Origin: Micromonospora sp. WMMD1128
GTDB taxonomy: Bacteria > Actinomycetota > Actinomycetes > Mycobacteriales > Micromonosporaceae
Assembly: GCF_027497235.1 (NCBI RefSeq)
Contig: NZ_CP114902.1
Location: forward strand, 2,183,501-2,247,500
Reading direction: 5' to 3'
Length of the DNA stretch: 64,000 nucleotides
Shown here: positions 17,748-27,142 of the stretch, piece by piece
Position numbering within the stretch: the first letter of the stretch is position 1
How the letters are laid out: the number at the start of each line of letters is the position of its first letter
Translations under genes and position numbers: made by a program
Notes under the pieces: generated by a model
Told to the model about the DNA's origin: nothing
The model's database searches: none
Seen by the model: only the letters and a program-made list of their open reading frames with translations

Positions 17748-19795
17748 CCCGTCGCCCCATCCGGCTCGCCGTCGACATCGGCGGGACGTTCGTGGACGCC
17801 ATGGAACTCGACACGCGCACCAACCGGGTCCGCTTCCGCAAGGCGGCGACGACCCCGGCCCGGCCCGCGGACGGCGTGCTCGCCGCGATCACCGCGCTCG
17901 GCACCGACCTGTCCGAGGTGGAGCTGTTCATCCACGGCACCACGCTCGGGCTCAACGCGGTGCTGGAACGCCGGGGCGGTCGCACCGGCATCATCACCAA
18001 CGAGGGTTTCCGGGACATCTTCCTGATCGGTCGCGGCAACGTGCCGTCCGAGCACATGTACGACTTCCAGTACCAGCGGCCGGAGAGCCTGGTGCGGCGT
18101 CGCTTCACCGCCGGCGTGCGGGGCCGGCTCGACCACCGGGGCCAGGAGGTGGAGCCGCTGGACCCGGAGAGCGTCCGGGCCGCCGCCCGCACGCTCGTGG
18201 TGGACCAGCAGGTCACCTCGATCGCCATCTGCTTCCTGCACTCGTTCCTCGACCCGAGCCACGAGCGGGCGGCGGCGCGTCTCATCCACGAGGAGTTCCC
18301 CGAGGTCAGCCTGTCGCTGTCGACGGACATCGTGCGCGAGTACCGGGAGTACGAGCGGACCAGCACCACCGTGCTGGAGGCGTACATCCGGCCGATCTTC
18401 GAGCGGTACGTGGACGAGCTGGAGGCCGGGCTGGCCGGGCGCGGCTTCGCCGGACGCTTCCTGATCATGCGCTCCGGCGGTGGCTCGATGACGAGCGCGG
18501 TGGCCAAGACCGCACCCACCCACACCGTGCTCTCCGGCCCGGCCGGCGGCATCGTCGGCGCCGCCTACGTCGCCTCCGAGCTGGGCCGGGACAACGTGCT
18601 CACGTTCGACATCGGCGGCACCTCGCTCGACGCCTGCGTGATCGAGCGCGGCAGCCCGGTGGCCGCGTACGAGGCGCAGTTGGAGCACTTCCCGCTGCTC
18701 ATCCCCACCTACGACATCCGGACCATCGGCGCGGGCGGCGGCTCGATCGCCTGGCTCGACCACGGGCTGCTCAAGGTCGGCCCGCAGAGCGCTGGCGCGG
18801 ACCCCGGTCCGGTCTGCTACGGCCGTGGCGGCACGAAGCCGACAGTCACCGACGCGGCGGTGGTGCTCGGCTACGTCGACCCGGAGCGGTTCCTCGCCGG
18901 CACCATGGGGCTGCGGGACGCCGAGGCGCGCGCCGCCATCGCCGAGCAGCTCGCCGAGCCGCTCGGCCTGAGCGTGGAGAACGCGGCGGCAGGCGTGTTC
19001 GACGTGCTGCTGGCCCGCACCGTCGGCGCGGTCCGGCAGATCACCGTCGAGCGGGGCCACGACCCCCGGCGGTTCGCGTTGCTCGCGTTCGGCGGCGCCG
19101 GGCCGCTGCTGGCCCCGCTGCTGGCCCGGGAGATGGGCATCGGCGAGGTGATCGTGCCGTTCGCGCCGTCCGGCTTCTCCGCGTGGGGCATGCTCTCCGC
19201 CGACATCGTCAACGACTTCAGCCGTACCGTGATGGCCACCCTCGACGACGCGGACCTGGCGGAGCTGGAGCAGCTGTTCAAGGCGGTCGAGGCCGAGGCG
19301 GTGGCGTCGCTCGGGGCGCAGGGCGTGCCGGCCGGCGAGGCGGTGCTGGAGCGGCAGTTCGAGCTGCGCTACCTCGGCCAGGAACACAGCCTGATGGTCA
19401 CCGTCGGGCGCGAGCTGGACCGCGACGCGGTCCGCGCCGCGTTCGACGAGACGCACCGCACCCGGTACGGCCACACCATGGGCAACCCGTTGCAGATCCT
19501 CAACCTGCGGGTACGCGGCATCGGCCGCACCGACCGGCCCGAGTTGCCGACCCGCCCGCGCGGGGACGGCGACCCGTCGCAGGCGCTGCTGACCCACCGG
19601 GACGCCTACGACTTCGGGCGGCACGCGGTGGTGCCGTTCGCGGTCTACGACCGGGCCGGCCTGGAGCCGGGCGACACCTTCGGCGGGCCGGCGCTGATCG
19701 ACGAGGGCACCTCCACCACGGTGGTGCCCAGCGGCCAGCGGGTCACCGTCGACGACCACGGTTACCTGCTCGTCACCCTGGAGGAGGCCGCATGA
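17744..19795 (+). CDS. Hydantoinase/oxoprolinase A subunit (HyuA type)
   Basis: The 683 residues match HyuA length. The N-terminal actin-like ATPase fold begins LAVDIGGTFVDAMELD, and the central hydantoinase_A domain has TFDIGGTSLDAC, GAGGGSIAW and SAGADPGPVCYGRGG. The family acts in the cytosol as an AB complex that hydrolyses five-membered cyclic amides with ATP (N-methylhydantoin, 5-oxoproline). Relatives include acetone and acetophenone carboxylase subunits, so carboxylation is a less likely alternative. It overlaps the transporter ATPase by ATGA and is followed by two B-subunit genes. Confidence 0.9.
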   Translation: MTRRPIRLAVDIGGTFVDAMELDTRTNRVRFRKAATTPARPADGVLAAITALGTDLSEVELFIHGTTLGLNAVLERRGGRTGIITNEGFRDIFLIGRGNVPSEHMYDFQYQRPESLVRRRFTAGVRGRLDHRGQEVEPLDPESVRAAARTLVVDQQVTSIAICFLHSFLDPSHERAAARLIHEEFPEVSLSLSTDIVREYREYERTSTTVLEAYIRPIFERYVDELEAGLAGRGFAGRFLIMRSGGGSMTSAVAKTAPTHTVLSGPAGGIVGAAYVASELGRDNVLTFDIGGTSLDACVIERGSPVAAYEAQLEHFPLLIPTYDIRTIGAGGGSIAWLDHGLLKVGPQSAGADPGPVCYGRGGTKPTVTDAAVVLGYVDPERFLAGTMGLRDAEARAAIAEQLAEPLGLSVENAAAGVFDVLLARTVGAVRQITVERGHDPRRFALLAFGGAGPLLAPLLAREMGIGEVIVPFAPSGFSAWGMLSADIVNDFSRTVMATLDDADLAELEQLFKAVEAEAVASLGAQGVPAGEAVLERQFELRYLGQEHSLMVTVGRELDRDAVRAAFDETHRTRYGHTMGNPLQILNLRVRGIGRTDRPELPTRPRGDGDPSQALLTHRDAYDFGRHAVVPFAVYDRAGLEPGDTFGGPALIDEGTSTTVVPSGQRVTVDDHGYLLVTLEEAA

Positions 19796-21480
19796 CCACC
19801 CTGGACGGAGCCCAGGTCGAGGTCGTCCGCAGCTATCTGCTGTCGGCGGCCGAGGAGATGCGGGCCACCCTCATCCGGACCTCGTTCAACCCGGTCATCT
19901 ACGAGGTGCACGACTTCGGCCTGTCGATGTACGACGCCGACCTGCGGCTGGTCGCCGAGGCCACCGGGCTGACGTTCTTCCTCGGCGCGAACGACTTCTC
20001 GCTGCGCAAGGGCGTGGAGTACGTGGGCCGGGAGAACCTGCACCGGGGCGACGTGGTGCTGCTCAACTACCCGTACTGGAACGCGGCGCACGCGTACGAC
20101 GCGACGCTGTTCGCCCCGGTGTTCCGGCCCGACCCGGCGCACCCGGACGCGGACGGCGACCTGGTCGGCTTCCTCTGCGTGCGCGCGCACTGGATGGACC
20201 TGGGCGCCAAGGATCCCGGCTACGTGCTCGACTCGACCGACATGCACCAGGAGGGGCTGATCTTCCCGGGCACCAAGGTCGTCTCCCGGGGTCGGCCGGT
20301 GCGGGAGATCCAGGAGCTGATCCGGTTCAACTCGCGGATGCCCGACGCGGTGCTCGGTGACCTGCACGCGCAGATCGCCGCGCTGCGTACCGGCGAGCGC
20401 CGGATGTTGGAGATCGTCGAGAAGTTCGGCCGGGACAGCGTCGACCAGGCGATCGACCGCATCATCGCCGACGGGGAGAGCCGGGCCCGCGCGGCGCTGG
20501 CGACCCTGCCGCAGGGCACCTGGACCGCCGAGGACTGGGTGGACGACGACGGCATCACCGACGACCCGGTGAAGATGCGCGTCACCGTGACCATCGCCGA
20601 CGGGCGCTTCGTGGTCGACTTCGCCGGCTCGGCCGCCGCCACCCGCGGGCCGATCAACATGCCGTTCGGCGCGACCGAGGCGATCTGCAAGGTGGTGCTG
20701 AAGTCGCTCACCTCGCGCGACGAGCCGTCGAACGCCGGCACGGTCGCGCCGCTGGAGGTGCGGGCCGAGCCGGGCAGCCTGTTCCACGCCGTCTACCCGC
20801 AGCCCACGTTCACGCTGTGGACCGGCATCGTCGCGGTGGAGCTGATCCTCAAGGCGTTGGCGCAGGGCATGCCGGACCTGCTGCCCGCCTCCTCCGGCGG
20901 CGACGTGCCCGGGTTCATGATGGTCGGCCTGCACCCGGACACCGGGCAGATGTTCGCGGTCAGCAACAACGACCTGGTGGGCTGGGGTGGCACCGCGCGG
21001 CACGACGGGATGGACGCCGCCACCCACGTCTCCGGCAGCACCGGCCGGGGCACCCCGATCGAGGTGATGGAGGCCAAGACGGGGATGTTCTTCGAGCGCT
21101 GGGAGATCCGCACCGACTCCGGCGGCGCGGGCCGGTTCCGGGGCGGGTGCGGGCTGCGGCGGGACATCCGGTTCGTGACGCCTGGCGAGTTCCTCACGGT
21201 GATCAAAAAGACGAAGAGCGCGCCGTGGGCGCTGGCCGGCGGCGCGCAGCCGGAGCCGAACCAGGTGGTGGTGTTCCCGGGCACCGACCGCGAACACCGG
21301 GTGAGCACCAAGCGCACCACGGTCGCGGTGGGGGACCGGGTGACGTTGCTGACCGCCGGTGGCGGTGGGCACGGCGACGTGCGCAGCCGCGACCCGGAGG
21401 CGGTACGGCGGGACGTGGCCGAGGGCTACGTCTCGCCGGAGGCGGCCCGGGACGTGTACGGGGTGGACGTCGATGGGTGA
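19792..21480 (+). CDS. Hydantoinase/oxoprolinase B subunit, copy 1 (HyuB type)
   Basis: The 562-residue hydantoinase_B protein has VEVVRSYLLSAAEEMRATLI at its start, ENLHRGDVVLLNYPYWN, HWMDLGAKDPG, and a late Gly-rich SGGAGRFRGGCGLRRDI. It should pair with HyuA to form the ATP-dependent cyclic-amide hydrolase. It is a tandem paralogue of the next gene; the two agree over almost their whole length and are near-identical over the last 120 residues. The ATG overlaps the HyuA stop. Which B copy partners HyuA cannot be told. Confidence 0.9.
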   Translation: MTTLDGAQVEVVRSYLLSAAEEMRATLIRTSFNPVIYEVHDFGLSMYDADLRLVAEATGLTFFLGANDFSLRKGVEYVGRENLHRGDVVLLNYPYWNAAHAYDATLFAPVFRPDPAHPDADGDLVGFLCVRAHWMDLGAKDPGYVLDSTDMHQEGLIFPGTKVVSRGRPVREIQELIRFNSRMPDAVLGDLHAQIAALRTGERRMLEIVEKFGRDSVDQAIDRIIADGESRARAALATLPQGTWTAEDWVDDDGITDDPVKMRVTVTIADGRFVVDFAGSAAATRGPINMPFGATEAICKVVLKSLTSRDEPSNAGTVAPLEVRAEPGSLFHAVYPQPTFTLWTGIVAVELILKALAQGMPDLLPASSGGDVPGFMMVGLHPDTGQMFAVSNNDLVGWGGTARHDGMDAATHVSGSTGRGTPIEVMEAKTGMFFERWEIRTDSGGAGRFRGGCGLRRDIRFVTPGEFLTVIKKTKSAPWALAGGAQPEPNQVVVFPGTDREHRVSTKRTTVAVGDRVTLLTAGGGGHGDVRSRDPEAVRRDVAEGYVSPEAARDVYGVDVDG

Positions 21481-23143
21481 GCCGACGGTCGACGGGGCGA
21501 CCGTCGAGGTCGTCCGCAGCCACCTGGTCTCGGCGGCCGAGGAGATGCGCGCCGCGCTGGTGCGCACCGCGTTCAACCCGGTCATCTACGAGGTGTACGA
21601 CTTCGGCATCTCCGTCTACGACCGGCACCTGCGGCTGGTCGCGGAGTCGACCGGGTTGTCCCGTTTCCTCGGCGCCAACGACTACTCGCTGCGCCGGGGC
21701 GTGGAGTACGTGGGCCGGGAGAACCTGCACCGGGGCGACGTGGTGCTGCTCAACTACCCGTACTGGAACGCGGCGCACACCTACGACGCGACCATGTTCG
21801 CGCCGGTCGTGCTGCCCGGCAGCGAGGAGCTGATCGGCTTCCTCTGCATCCGCGCGCACTGGATGGACCTGGGCGCCAAGGATCCCGGTTACGTGCTCGA
21901 CTCCACCGACATGCACCAGGAGGGGATCGTCTTCCCCGGCACGAAGGTGTACGCCCGGGGCGAGCCGGTGCCCGAGATCCACGAGCTGATCCGGTTCAAC
22001 TCGCGGATGCCGGCCCTCGTCATCGGCGACCTCAACGCGCAGATCGCCGCGCTGCGCACCGGTGAGCGGCGGATCACCGAGCTGTACCGCGACTACGGCC
22101 CGGCCGTGGTGGACGCGGTGGTCGACCGGGTGATCGACGTCGCCGCCGAACGCGCCACCGAGGCGGTGGCCGCGCTGCCGCAGGGCACCTGGACCGCCGA
22201 GGACTGGCTCGACGACGACGGCGTCTCCGACGACCCGATCCGGATGCGGGTCACCGTCACCGTCGCCGACGGCGAGTTCACCGTGGACTTCGCCGGCTCG
22301 TCGCCGGCGGTGCCCGGGCCGGTGAACCTGCCGCTGGGCGCCACCATCGCCACCTGCCGGGTCGCGTTCAAGGGCGTCACCACGCCGCACGAGCAGACGA
22401 ACGCCGGGCACTTCGCGCCGCTGCGGGTACGCGCCGAACCCGGCTCGCTGTTCCACGCGGAATATCCGGCCGCCACGTTCACCCAGTGGACCGGCACGGT
22501 CGCGGTGGAGCTGATCCTCAAGGCGCTGGCGCAGGGCATGCCGGACCTGCTGCCCGCCTCCTCCGGCGGCGACGTGCCCGGGTTCATGATGGTCGGCCGG
22601 CACCCGGACACCGGGCAGATGTTCGCGGTCAGCAACAACGACCCGGTCGGGTGGGGCGGCACGCCCGGGCACGACGGGATCGGACCGGCGAACCACCTGT
22701 GTCAGACCCAGGCGCGCAACACGCCCGTCGAGGTGCTGGAGGCGAAGACGGGGATGTTCTTCGAGCGGGTGGAGATCCGCACCGACTCCGGTGGCGCCGG
22801 CCGGTTCCGGGGTGGTTGCGGCCTGCGGCGGGACATCCGGTTCGTGACGCCGGGCGAGTTCCTGATGGTGATCAAGAAGACGAAGAGCGCGCCGTGGGCG
22901 CTGGCCGGCGGCGCGCAGCCGGAGCCGAACCAGGTGATCGTCTTCCCCGGTACGGACCGGGAGCACCGGGTGAGCACCAAACGGACGCCGGTGGCGGTGG
23001 GGGACCGGGTGACGGTGCTGACCGCCGGTGGCGGCGGGCACGGCGACCCGGGGTCGAGGGATCCGGAGGCGGTACGGCGGGACGTGGCCGAGGGCTACGT
23101 CTCCCCGCGGGCCGCCCGAGACGTCTATGGAGTGATCGCGTGA
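21473..23143 (+). CDS. Hydantoinase/oxoprolinase B subunit, copy 2 (HyuB type)
   Basis: The 556-residue paralogue starts at MGEPTVDGATVEVVRSH, overlapping copy 1 by eight bases. It keeps all family blocks of copy 1 but differs in the segment after the Asn-Tyr-Pro motif, where copy 1 has an eight-residue Asp/Pro-rich insertion (PDPAHPDA). It also differs around residue 400, with NHLCQTQARN in place of THVSGSTGRG. These substitutions sit in otherwise conserved context, suggesting a changed substrate or a role as an alternative B subunit rather than simple redundancy. Long DNA tracts shared by the copies point to fairly recent duplication or gene conversion. Confidence 0.9.
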   Translation: MGEPTVDGATVEVVRSHLVSAAEEMRAALVRTAFNPVIYEVYDFGISVYDRHLRLVAESTGLSRFLGANDYSLRRGVEYVGRENLHRGDVVLLNYPYWNAAHTYDATMFAPVVLPGSEELIGFLCIRAHWMDLGAKDPGYVLDSTDMHQEGIVFPGTKVYARGEPVPEIHELIRFNSRMPALVIGDLNAQIAALRTGERRITELYRDYGPAVVDAVVDRVIDVAAERATEAVAALPQGTWTAEDWLDDDGVSDDPIRMRVTVTVADGEFTVDFAGSSPAVPGPVNLPLGATIATCRVAFKGVTTPHEQTNAGHFAPLRVRAEPGSLFHAEYPAATFTQWTGTVAVELILKALAQGMPDLLPASSGGDVPGFMMVGRHPDTGQMFAVSNNDPVGWGGTPGHDGIGPANHLCQTQARNTPVEVLEAKTGMFFERVEIRTDSGGAGRFRGGCGLRRDIRFVTPGEFLMVIKKTKSAPWALAGGAQPEPNQVIVFPGTDREHRVSTKRTPVAVGDRVTVLTAGGGGHGDPGSRDPEAVRRDVAEGYVSPRAARDVYGVIA

Positions 23144-24405
23144 GTGCCGCCTATTCTCCCGAACCGTCGAGCCTGCTGCTCGGCAACTGCACCGTGCTCG
23201 ACGCCCGCGTGGTGACCGGCATGGGGCCCGTGACCGGGGCCGGGGTGTGGGTCCGCGGCGACCGGATCGCCGCCGTCGGGCCGTACGCCGAGGTGGCCGC
23301 CGAGGCGCGGACCGCCGGCCGGCTGACCGAGGTGGACCTCGACGGCGCGTACCTGACGCCCGGCCTGGTCAACATGCACACCCACTTCTCGTTGTCGCTG
23401 CCCGGCGCGGGCGGCGACAACGTCAAGGGGATGGGTCCGTACGACCTGGCCCACTACATGGCCGACGGGGCGCGGCGCACGCTGCACTCCGGCGTGACCA
23501 CGGTGCGTTGCGTGGCGGAGAAGGACCACGCCGACTTCGCGTTGCGACGGGCGATCACCGCCGGCCGCACCCCGGGCCCGCGTATCCACACCGCCGGCCG
23601 GGCGCTCGTCTGCACCGGCGGGCACGGCCACGAGAGCAACGACACGCTTGAGTGCGACGGCCCGGTGGGGTTCCGCCAGGGTGTCCGCAGTCAGATCAAG
23701 GCCGGCGCCGACCTGATCAAGGTGATGATCTCGGGTGGCATCGCCGGCGAGCACGAGAGCATCCATACGCCGCAGCTCTTCGCCGACGAGATGACCGCGG
23801 TGATCGAGACCGCGCACGCGTGGGGCCGCAAGGTGACCGCGCACGCCGGGCCGGCCGAGGTGATCGGCGCAGCGGTGGAGCTGGGGCTGGACTGCGTGGA
23901 GCACGGCTACCAGCTCACCCCGCAGGTCGCGGCGCGGATGGCCGAGCGGGGCACCGCGCTCGTACCGACGCTGCTGGTGACCCGCTGCAAGGAGTTCTTC
24001 GACGAGCTGGGCGTGCCGGAGTGGATGCAGTGCCGTTCGCTCGGCGCCGGCCCCCGCCACCTGGAGAGCTTCGACCTGGCCGTCGCCGCCGGGGTGGAGG
24101 TGCTGCTCGGCAGCGACATGCCCCCGTTCTGGCAGTTCGAGGGCACCACCGCCTCGATCCGGGAGCTGGAGTTCATGGCCGAGCGGATCGGCGCCGCCCG
24201 GGCGCTGCACGCCGGCACGCTCGGCCCGATCCGGTGGCTCGGCGCGGAGTCCGACCTCGGCACGGTCGAGGCCGGCAAGCTGGCCGACCTGATCGCGACG
24301 GACGCCGACCCGCTTGCCGACACCTCGGCGTTCCGCGACGTGCGGTGGGTGATGAAGGGCGGGCAGATCGCCCGCGACGACCGCAACCAGGAGGAGACGC
24401 GATGA
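23140..24405 (+). CDS. Metal-dependent amidohydrolase (imidazolonepropionase-like family)
   Basis: The GTG start overlaps the upstream stop (GTGA). The 421-residue protein has the amidohydrolase layout. The N-terminal beta-sandwich strand is followed by the metal-binding HxH in NMHTHFS, a candidate carboxylated Lys in DLIKVMISGG, His in VTAHAG and VEHGY, and the last-strand Asp in LLGSDMPP. The C-terminal GTVEAGKLADLIA is typical. It hydrolyses an amide, cyclic amide or related C-N bond in the cytosol. Next to HyuA/B it likely acts on the substrate or the opened-ring product. Confidence 0.88.
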   Translation: MSAAYSPEPSSLLLGNCTVLDARVVTGMGPVTGAGVWVRGDRIAAVGPYAEVAAEARTAGRLTEVDLDGAYLTPGLVNMHTHFSLSLPGAGGDNVKGMGPYDLAHYMADGARRTLHSGVTTVRCVAEKDHADFALRRAITAGRTPGPRIHTAGRALVCTGGHGHESNDTLECDGPVGFRQGVRSQIKAGADLIKVMISGGIAGEHESIHTPQLFADEMTAVIETAHAWGRKVTAHAGPAEVIGAAVELGLDCVEHGYQLTPQVAARMAERGTALVPTLLVTRCKEFFDELGVPEWMQCRSLGAGPRHLESFDLAVAAGVEVLLGSDMPPFWQFEGTTASIRELEFMAERIGAARALHAGTLGPIRWLGAESDLGTVEAGKLADLIATDADPLADTSAFRDVRWVMKGGQIARDDRNQEETR

Positions 24406-24815
24406 CGTTCGCGGAGGCGGGCGCGGCGGAGATCGCCGCCGGCATCGATGACATGTACGCCGCGTTCCTCGCCGGGGACCGGGAGCGGTTCGACGCGCAC
24501 CTGCATCCCGAGGTGACCACCTGGGAGACGCACCTGCCGGGGCCGCTGCGGACCCGAGCCGAACTGGACGACTACCGCGCGCGGCGGGACGCCGCGGGTC
24601 AGCGGCCCCGGCTGGCGGTGCTCGCCGCGCGGGACAAGCGCATCGACGTCTGGGGCGAATCCGGCGTCGCCAGGTACGTGCTGGTCTCGCAGCTCGGGCC
24701 GGACGACGAGCCGGAGCTGACCCGGGTCACCGACGTGGTGCGCCGGATCGACGGCCGCTGGGTGATCGTGCACCACCACGCCGAGCTGGTGCGGGACCCG
24801 GTGGGTGCGGCATGA
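24402..24815 (+). CDS. NTF2-like/SnoaL-type small protein
   Basis: The 137-residue protein has the DUF4440-like pattern: an N-terminal helix pair (GIDDMYAAFLAGDRERFDAHL), His/Trp in the cone (HPEVTTWETHLPGP), then a beta-sheet ending in VVRRIDGRWVIVHHHAEL. Such proteins bind small organic molecules; some are isomerases or hydratases and many are accessory. It sits in the operon with four-base overlaps on both sides. The reaction is unknown. Confidence 0.75.
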   Translation: MTFAEAGAAEIAAGIDDMYAAFLAGDRERFDAHLHPEVTTWETHLPGPLRTRAELDDYRARRDAAGQRPRLAVLAARDKRIDVWGESGVARYVLVSQLGPDDEPELTRVTDVVRRIDGRWVIVHHHAELVRDPVGAA

Positions 24816-25816
24816 TCCGCCGACTGGTCGCGCGGCGCACCGGCGAGCCGGCGGACGTGCTGTCGGTCGCCGACCTGCCCGACGACCCGCCGCCCGGCCC
24901 CGGCGAGGTGCGGCTCGCCGTGCGGACGGTGGGCCTGAACTTCCTCGACGTGATGCTGTGCCGGGGTGAGTATCCGGTGCGGCCGGACCCGCCGATGACG
25001 CCAGGCGTGGAGGTGGCCGGGCGGGTCGTCGCCGCCGGCGCCGGGGCCGAGCACCTGCTGGGCCAGGAGGTGCTGGCGTGCCCGGCGCTGCCGCGCGGCG
25101 CGCTCGGCACCACGGTCACGGTGGACGCCGCCGTGGTGGTGCCGCGACCGTCCACCGTCGACCCGGTGACCGCGGCGGCGCTGCCGGTCACCTACCAGAC
25201 GGCGTGGTTCGCGCTGGAACGAGCCGGCGTCACCGCCGGGCAGAGCGTCCTGGTGCACGCCGGCGCGGGCGGTGTCGGCATCGCCGCCACCCAGCTCGCG
25301 GTCGCGCGCGGCGCCCGGGTCCTCGCCACCGCCGGCGGTCCGGCCAAGACGGCGATCTGCCGCGACCACGGCGCCGAGGTGGCGATCGACTACACGGCCG
25401 GGGAGTTCGTGGCCGCCGTGCGGGAGGCCACCGCCGGCCGGGGCGTGGACGTCGTGGTGGACCCGGTGGGCGGCGACGTGTTCGCCCGTTCCTGGGACTG
25501 CCTCGCCTTCGAGGGTCGCCTCGTCGCGGTCGGCGCGGCCGGCGGCGCGCCGCCGGCCGTCGATCCGCTGCGGCTGATGGCGGCGAACGCGACGCTCGTC
25601 GGCCTCTCCTGGGGGTCGCAGTATCCGTGGCAGCGGCCGTCCGCGGTCGAGTCCGCCTACCAGGAGTTGTTCGACATGTGCGCCTCCGGCGCGGTCCGGC
25701 CGCCGGTCAGCCGCGTGGTGTCGCTGGACGAGGCGCCCGCGGCGCTCACCGAACTGGCCGAACGCCGGACCACCGGCAAGATCATCGTGCGGATCGACGA
25801 AGGGGAGGGGCCGTGA
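24812..25816 (+). CDS. NADPH:quinone oxidoreductase-like MDR family protein
   Basis: The 334-residue medium-chain dehydrogenase/reductase has GLNFLDVMLCRGEYP near residue 45, the nucleotide-binding VHAGAGGVGIAATQLA near 150 and PVGGDVF near 230. The zinc-ligand set of true alcohol dehydrogenases is absent, which fits the quinone-oxidoreductase branch using NADPH. Possible roles are reduction of an enone or quinone intermediate. It overlaps both neighbours by four bases, so it belongs to the same transcript. Confidence 0.88.
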   Translation: MIRRLVARRTGEPADVLSVADLPDDPPPGPGEVRLAVRTVGLNFLDVMLCRGEYPVRPDPPMTPGVEVAGRVVAAGAGAEHLLGQEVLACPALPRGALGTTVTVDAAVVVPRPSTVDPVTAAALPVTYQTAWFALERAGVTAGQSVLVHAGAGGVGIAATQLAVARGARVLATAGGPAKTAICRDHGAEVAIDYTAGEFVAAVREATAGRGVDVVVDPVGGDVFARSWDCLAFEGRLVAVGAAGGAPPAVDPLRLMAANATLVGLSWGSQYPWQRPSAVESAYQELFDMCASGAVRPPVSRVVSLDEAPAALTELAERRTTGKIIVRIDEGEGP

Positions 25817-26142
25817 GCGACAACGCGGACGGCGACATGGAGATCTACGACCTGCGGGTGACAGTCGACCGGATCGAGGGCCGGTCGGTGTGCGGCATGG
25901 CCGTCGGCGACCACTTCGACCTGACCAACAGCGCCCACCTGCGGATCCCCGAGGGAAAGCACTTCTGCGTGTACGCGCTCGCGTCGGTGCTGCCCTTCCT
26001 CGCCGCGAAGCAGCGGGACCTGGCGCCGGGGGACTGGCTGGACCAGGATTCCCACTTCATCTGCCCCGACCCGGAGGAGCGGCTGGTCATGAAGGTGGAA
26101 CGGACGTGCCGGCGACGAATGGACTCGGCGGAGCTGACGTGA
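25813..26142 (+). CDS. TIGR04076 family small protein
   Basis: The 109-residue protein starts at GTG within the GTGA overlap. The pattern is YDLRVTVDRIEGRSVCGMAV, GDHFDL, FCVYALASVLPFLAAKQRDL and the late DWLDQDSHFICPDPEERLVM. It resembles TIGR04076, a family of about 90-110 residues found next to oxidoreductases and amidohydrolases, with no established function. Conserved Cys near positions 29 and 88 could bind a metal or cofactor. The family assignment is from pattern memory. Confidence 0.68.
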   Translation: MSDNADGDMEIYDLRVTVDRIEGRSVCGMAVGDHFDLTNSAHLRIPEGKHFCVYALASVLPFLAAKQRDLAPGDWLDQDSHFICPDPEERLVMKVERTCRRRMDSAELT

Positions 26143-27137
26143 CCGTCGAGATCGGACTCGGCCTGCAGAGCGACAAGCCCGCCGGCGCCTACGCCCGGCT
26201 GGCCCGCGCCGCCGAGTCGCACGGCTTCGACGTGCTCACCGTTTTCGGCGACCTGATGTACCAGCCGCCGATCTTCCCGCTGCTGGAGATGGCCCAGGCC
26301 ACCGACCGGGTACGCCTCGGCACGGCCTGCCTGAACCCGTACTCGATGGCCCCGTACGAGATCGCCGGTCAGCTCGCCGCCCTGGACCTGGCCTCGCACG
26401 GGCGGGCCTACCTGGGGCTGGCCCGGGGGACCTGGCTCGGTGCGGTCGGCCTGCCGCAGCCGCGACCGCTTACCACGATCGAGGAGGCCGTCGAGGTCGT
26501 CCGCCGCCTGCTGCGCGGCGACCGGAGCGGCTTCGACGGCCGGGTCTTCTCGCTGGCGGCCGGCACCGCCCTGCGCTACGCCGTGCACCGGCCCGACCCG
26601 CCGCTGCTGCTCGGCGCGTGGGGCCCGCAGGGCGCGGCCCTGGCCGGCCGGATCGCCGACGAGATCAAGGTGGGCGGCAGCGCCAACCCCGACATGGTGC
26701 CGGTGATCCGCGAGCGGCTCCGGGCCGGCGCGGAGAAGGTCGGGCGGGACGTCGCCGACGTCGGCATCGTGCTCGGCGCGGTGACCGTGGTCGACACCGA
26801 CGGCGAGGCGGCCCGGGCGAAGGCTCGCACCGAGGTGGCGATGTACCTGGCGGTCGTGGCGGAGCTGGACCCGACCGTGGCGCTCCCCGACGACCTGGTG
26901 AAGCGGGTCGGCGACCTGGTCGACGCGGGCGAGCACGCGGCGGCCGGCCGGTCGATCCCGGACGACGTGCTGGACCGGTTCGCCTTCTCCGGCACCCCGG
27001 AACAGGTGGCCGCGCAGGCACAGGCGCTCATCGACGCCGGCGTCCGCCGGGTCGAGTTCGGCACGCCGCACGGACTGACCGACGAGCGCGGGGTGGACCT
27101 GCTCGGCTCCGCCGTCCTGCCCCTGCTGCGCAGGTGA
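26139..27137 (+). CDS. LLM-class (luciferase-like) flavin or F420-dependent oxidoreductase
   Basis: The 332-residue protein starts at GTG (VTVEIGLGLQSD) with GGAG nearby. It has the luciferase-like TIM-barrel pattern: SHGFDVLTVFGDL, ATDRVRLGTACLNPYSMAP, ASHGRAYLGLARG, LLLGAWGPQGAALAGRIADEI and the C-terminal FSGTPEQVAAQAQALIDAGV. In actinomycetes many such enzymes use F420H2 rather than FMN, and sequence alone does not decide this. It may oxidise or reduce a catabolic intermediate. It overlaps the preceding gene by four bases. Confidence 0.87.
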   Translation: MTVEIGLGLQSDKPAGAYARLARAAESHGFDVLTVFGDLMYQPPIFPLLEMAQATDRVRLGTACLNPYSMAPYEIAGQLAALDLASHGRAYLGLARGTWLGAVGLPQPRPLTTIEEAVEVVRRLLRGDRSGFDGRVFSLAAGTALRYAVHRPDPPLLLGAWGPQGAALAGRIADEIKVGGSANPDMVPVIRERLRAGAEKVGRDVADVGIVLGAVTVVDTDGEAARAKARTEVAMYLAVVAELDPTVALPDDLVKRVGDLVDAGEHAAAGRSIPDDVLDRFAFSGTPEQVAAQAQALIDAGVRRVEFGTPHGLTDERGVDLLGSAVLPLLRR

Positions 27138-27142
27138 GCCCG

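Noticed and set aside
19792..23143. Near-identical DNA tracts as a sign of an insertion sequence
   Set aside because: The tracts are parts of two intact HyuB genes; no transposase or terminal repeats are present.
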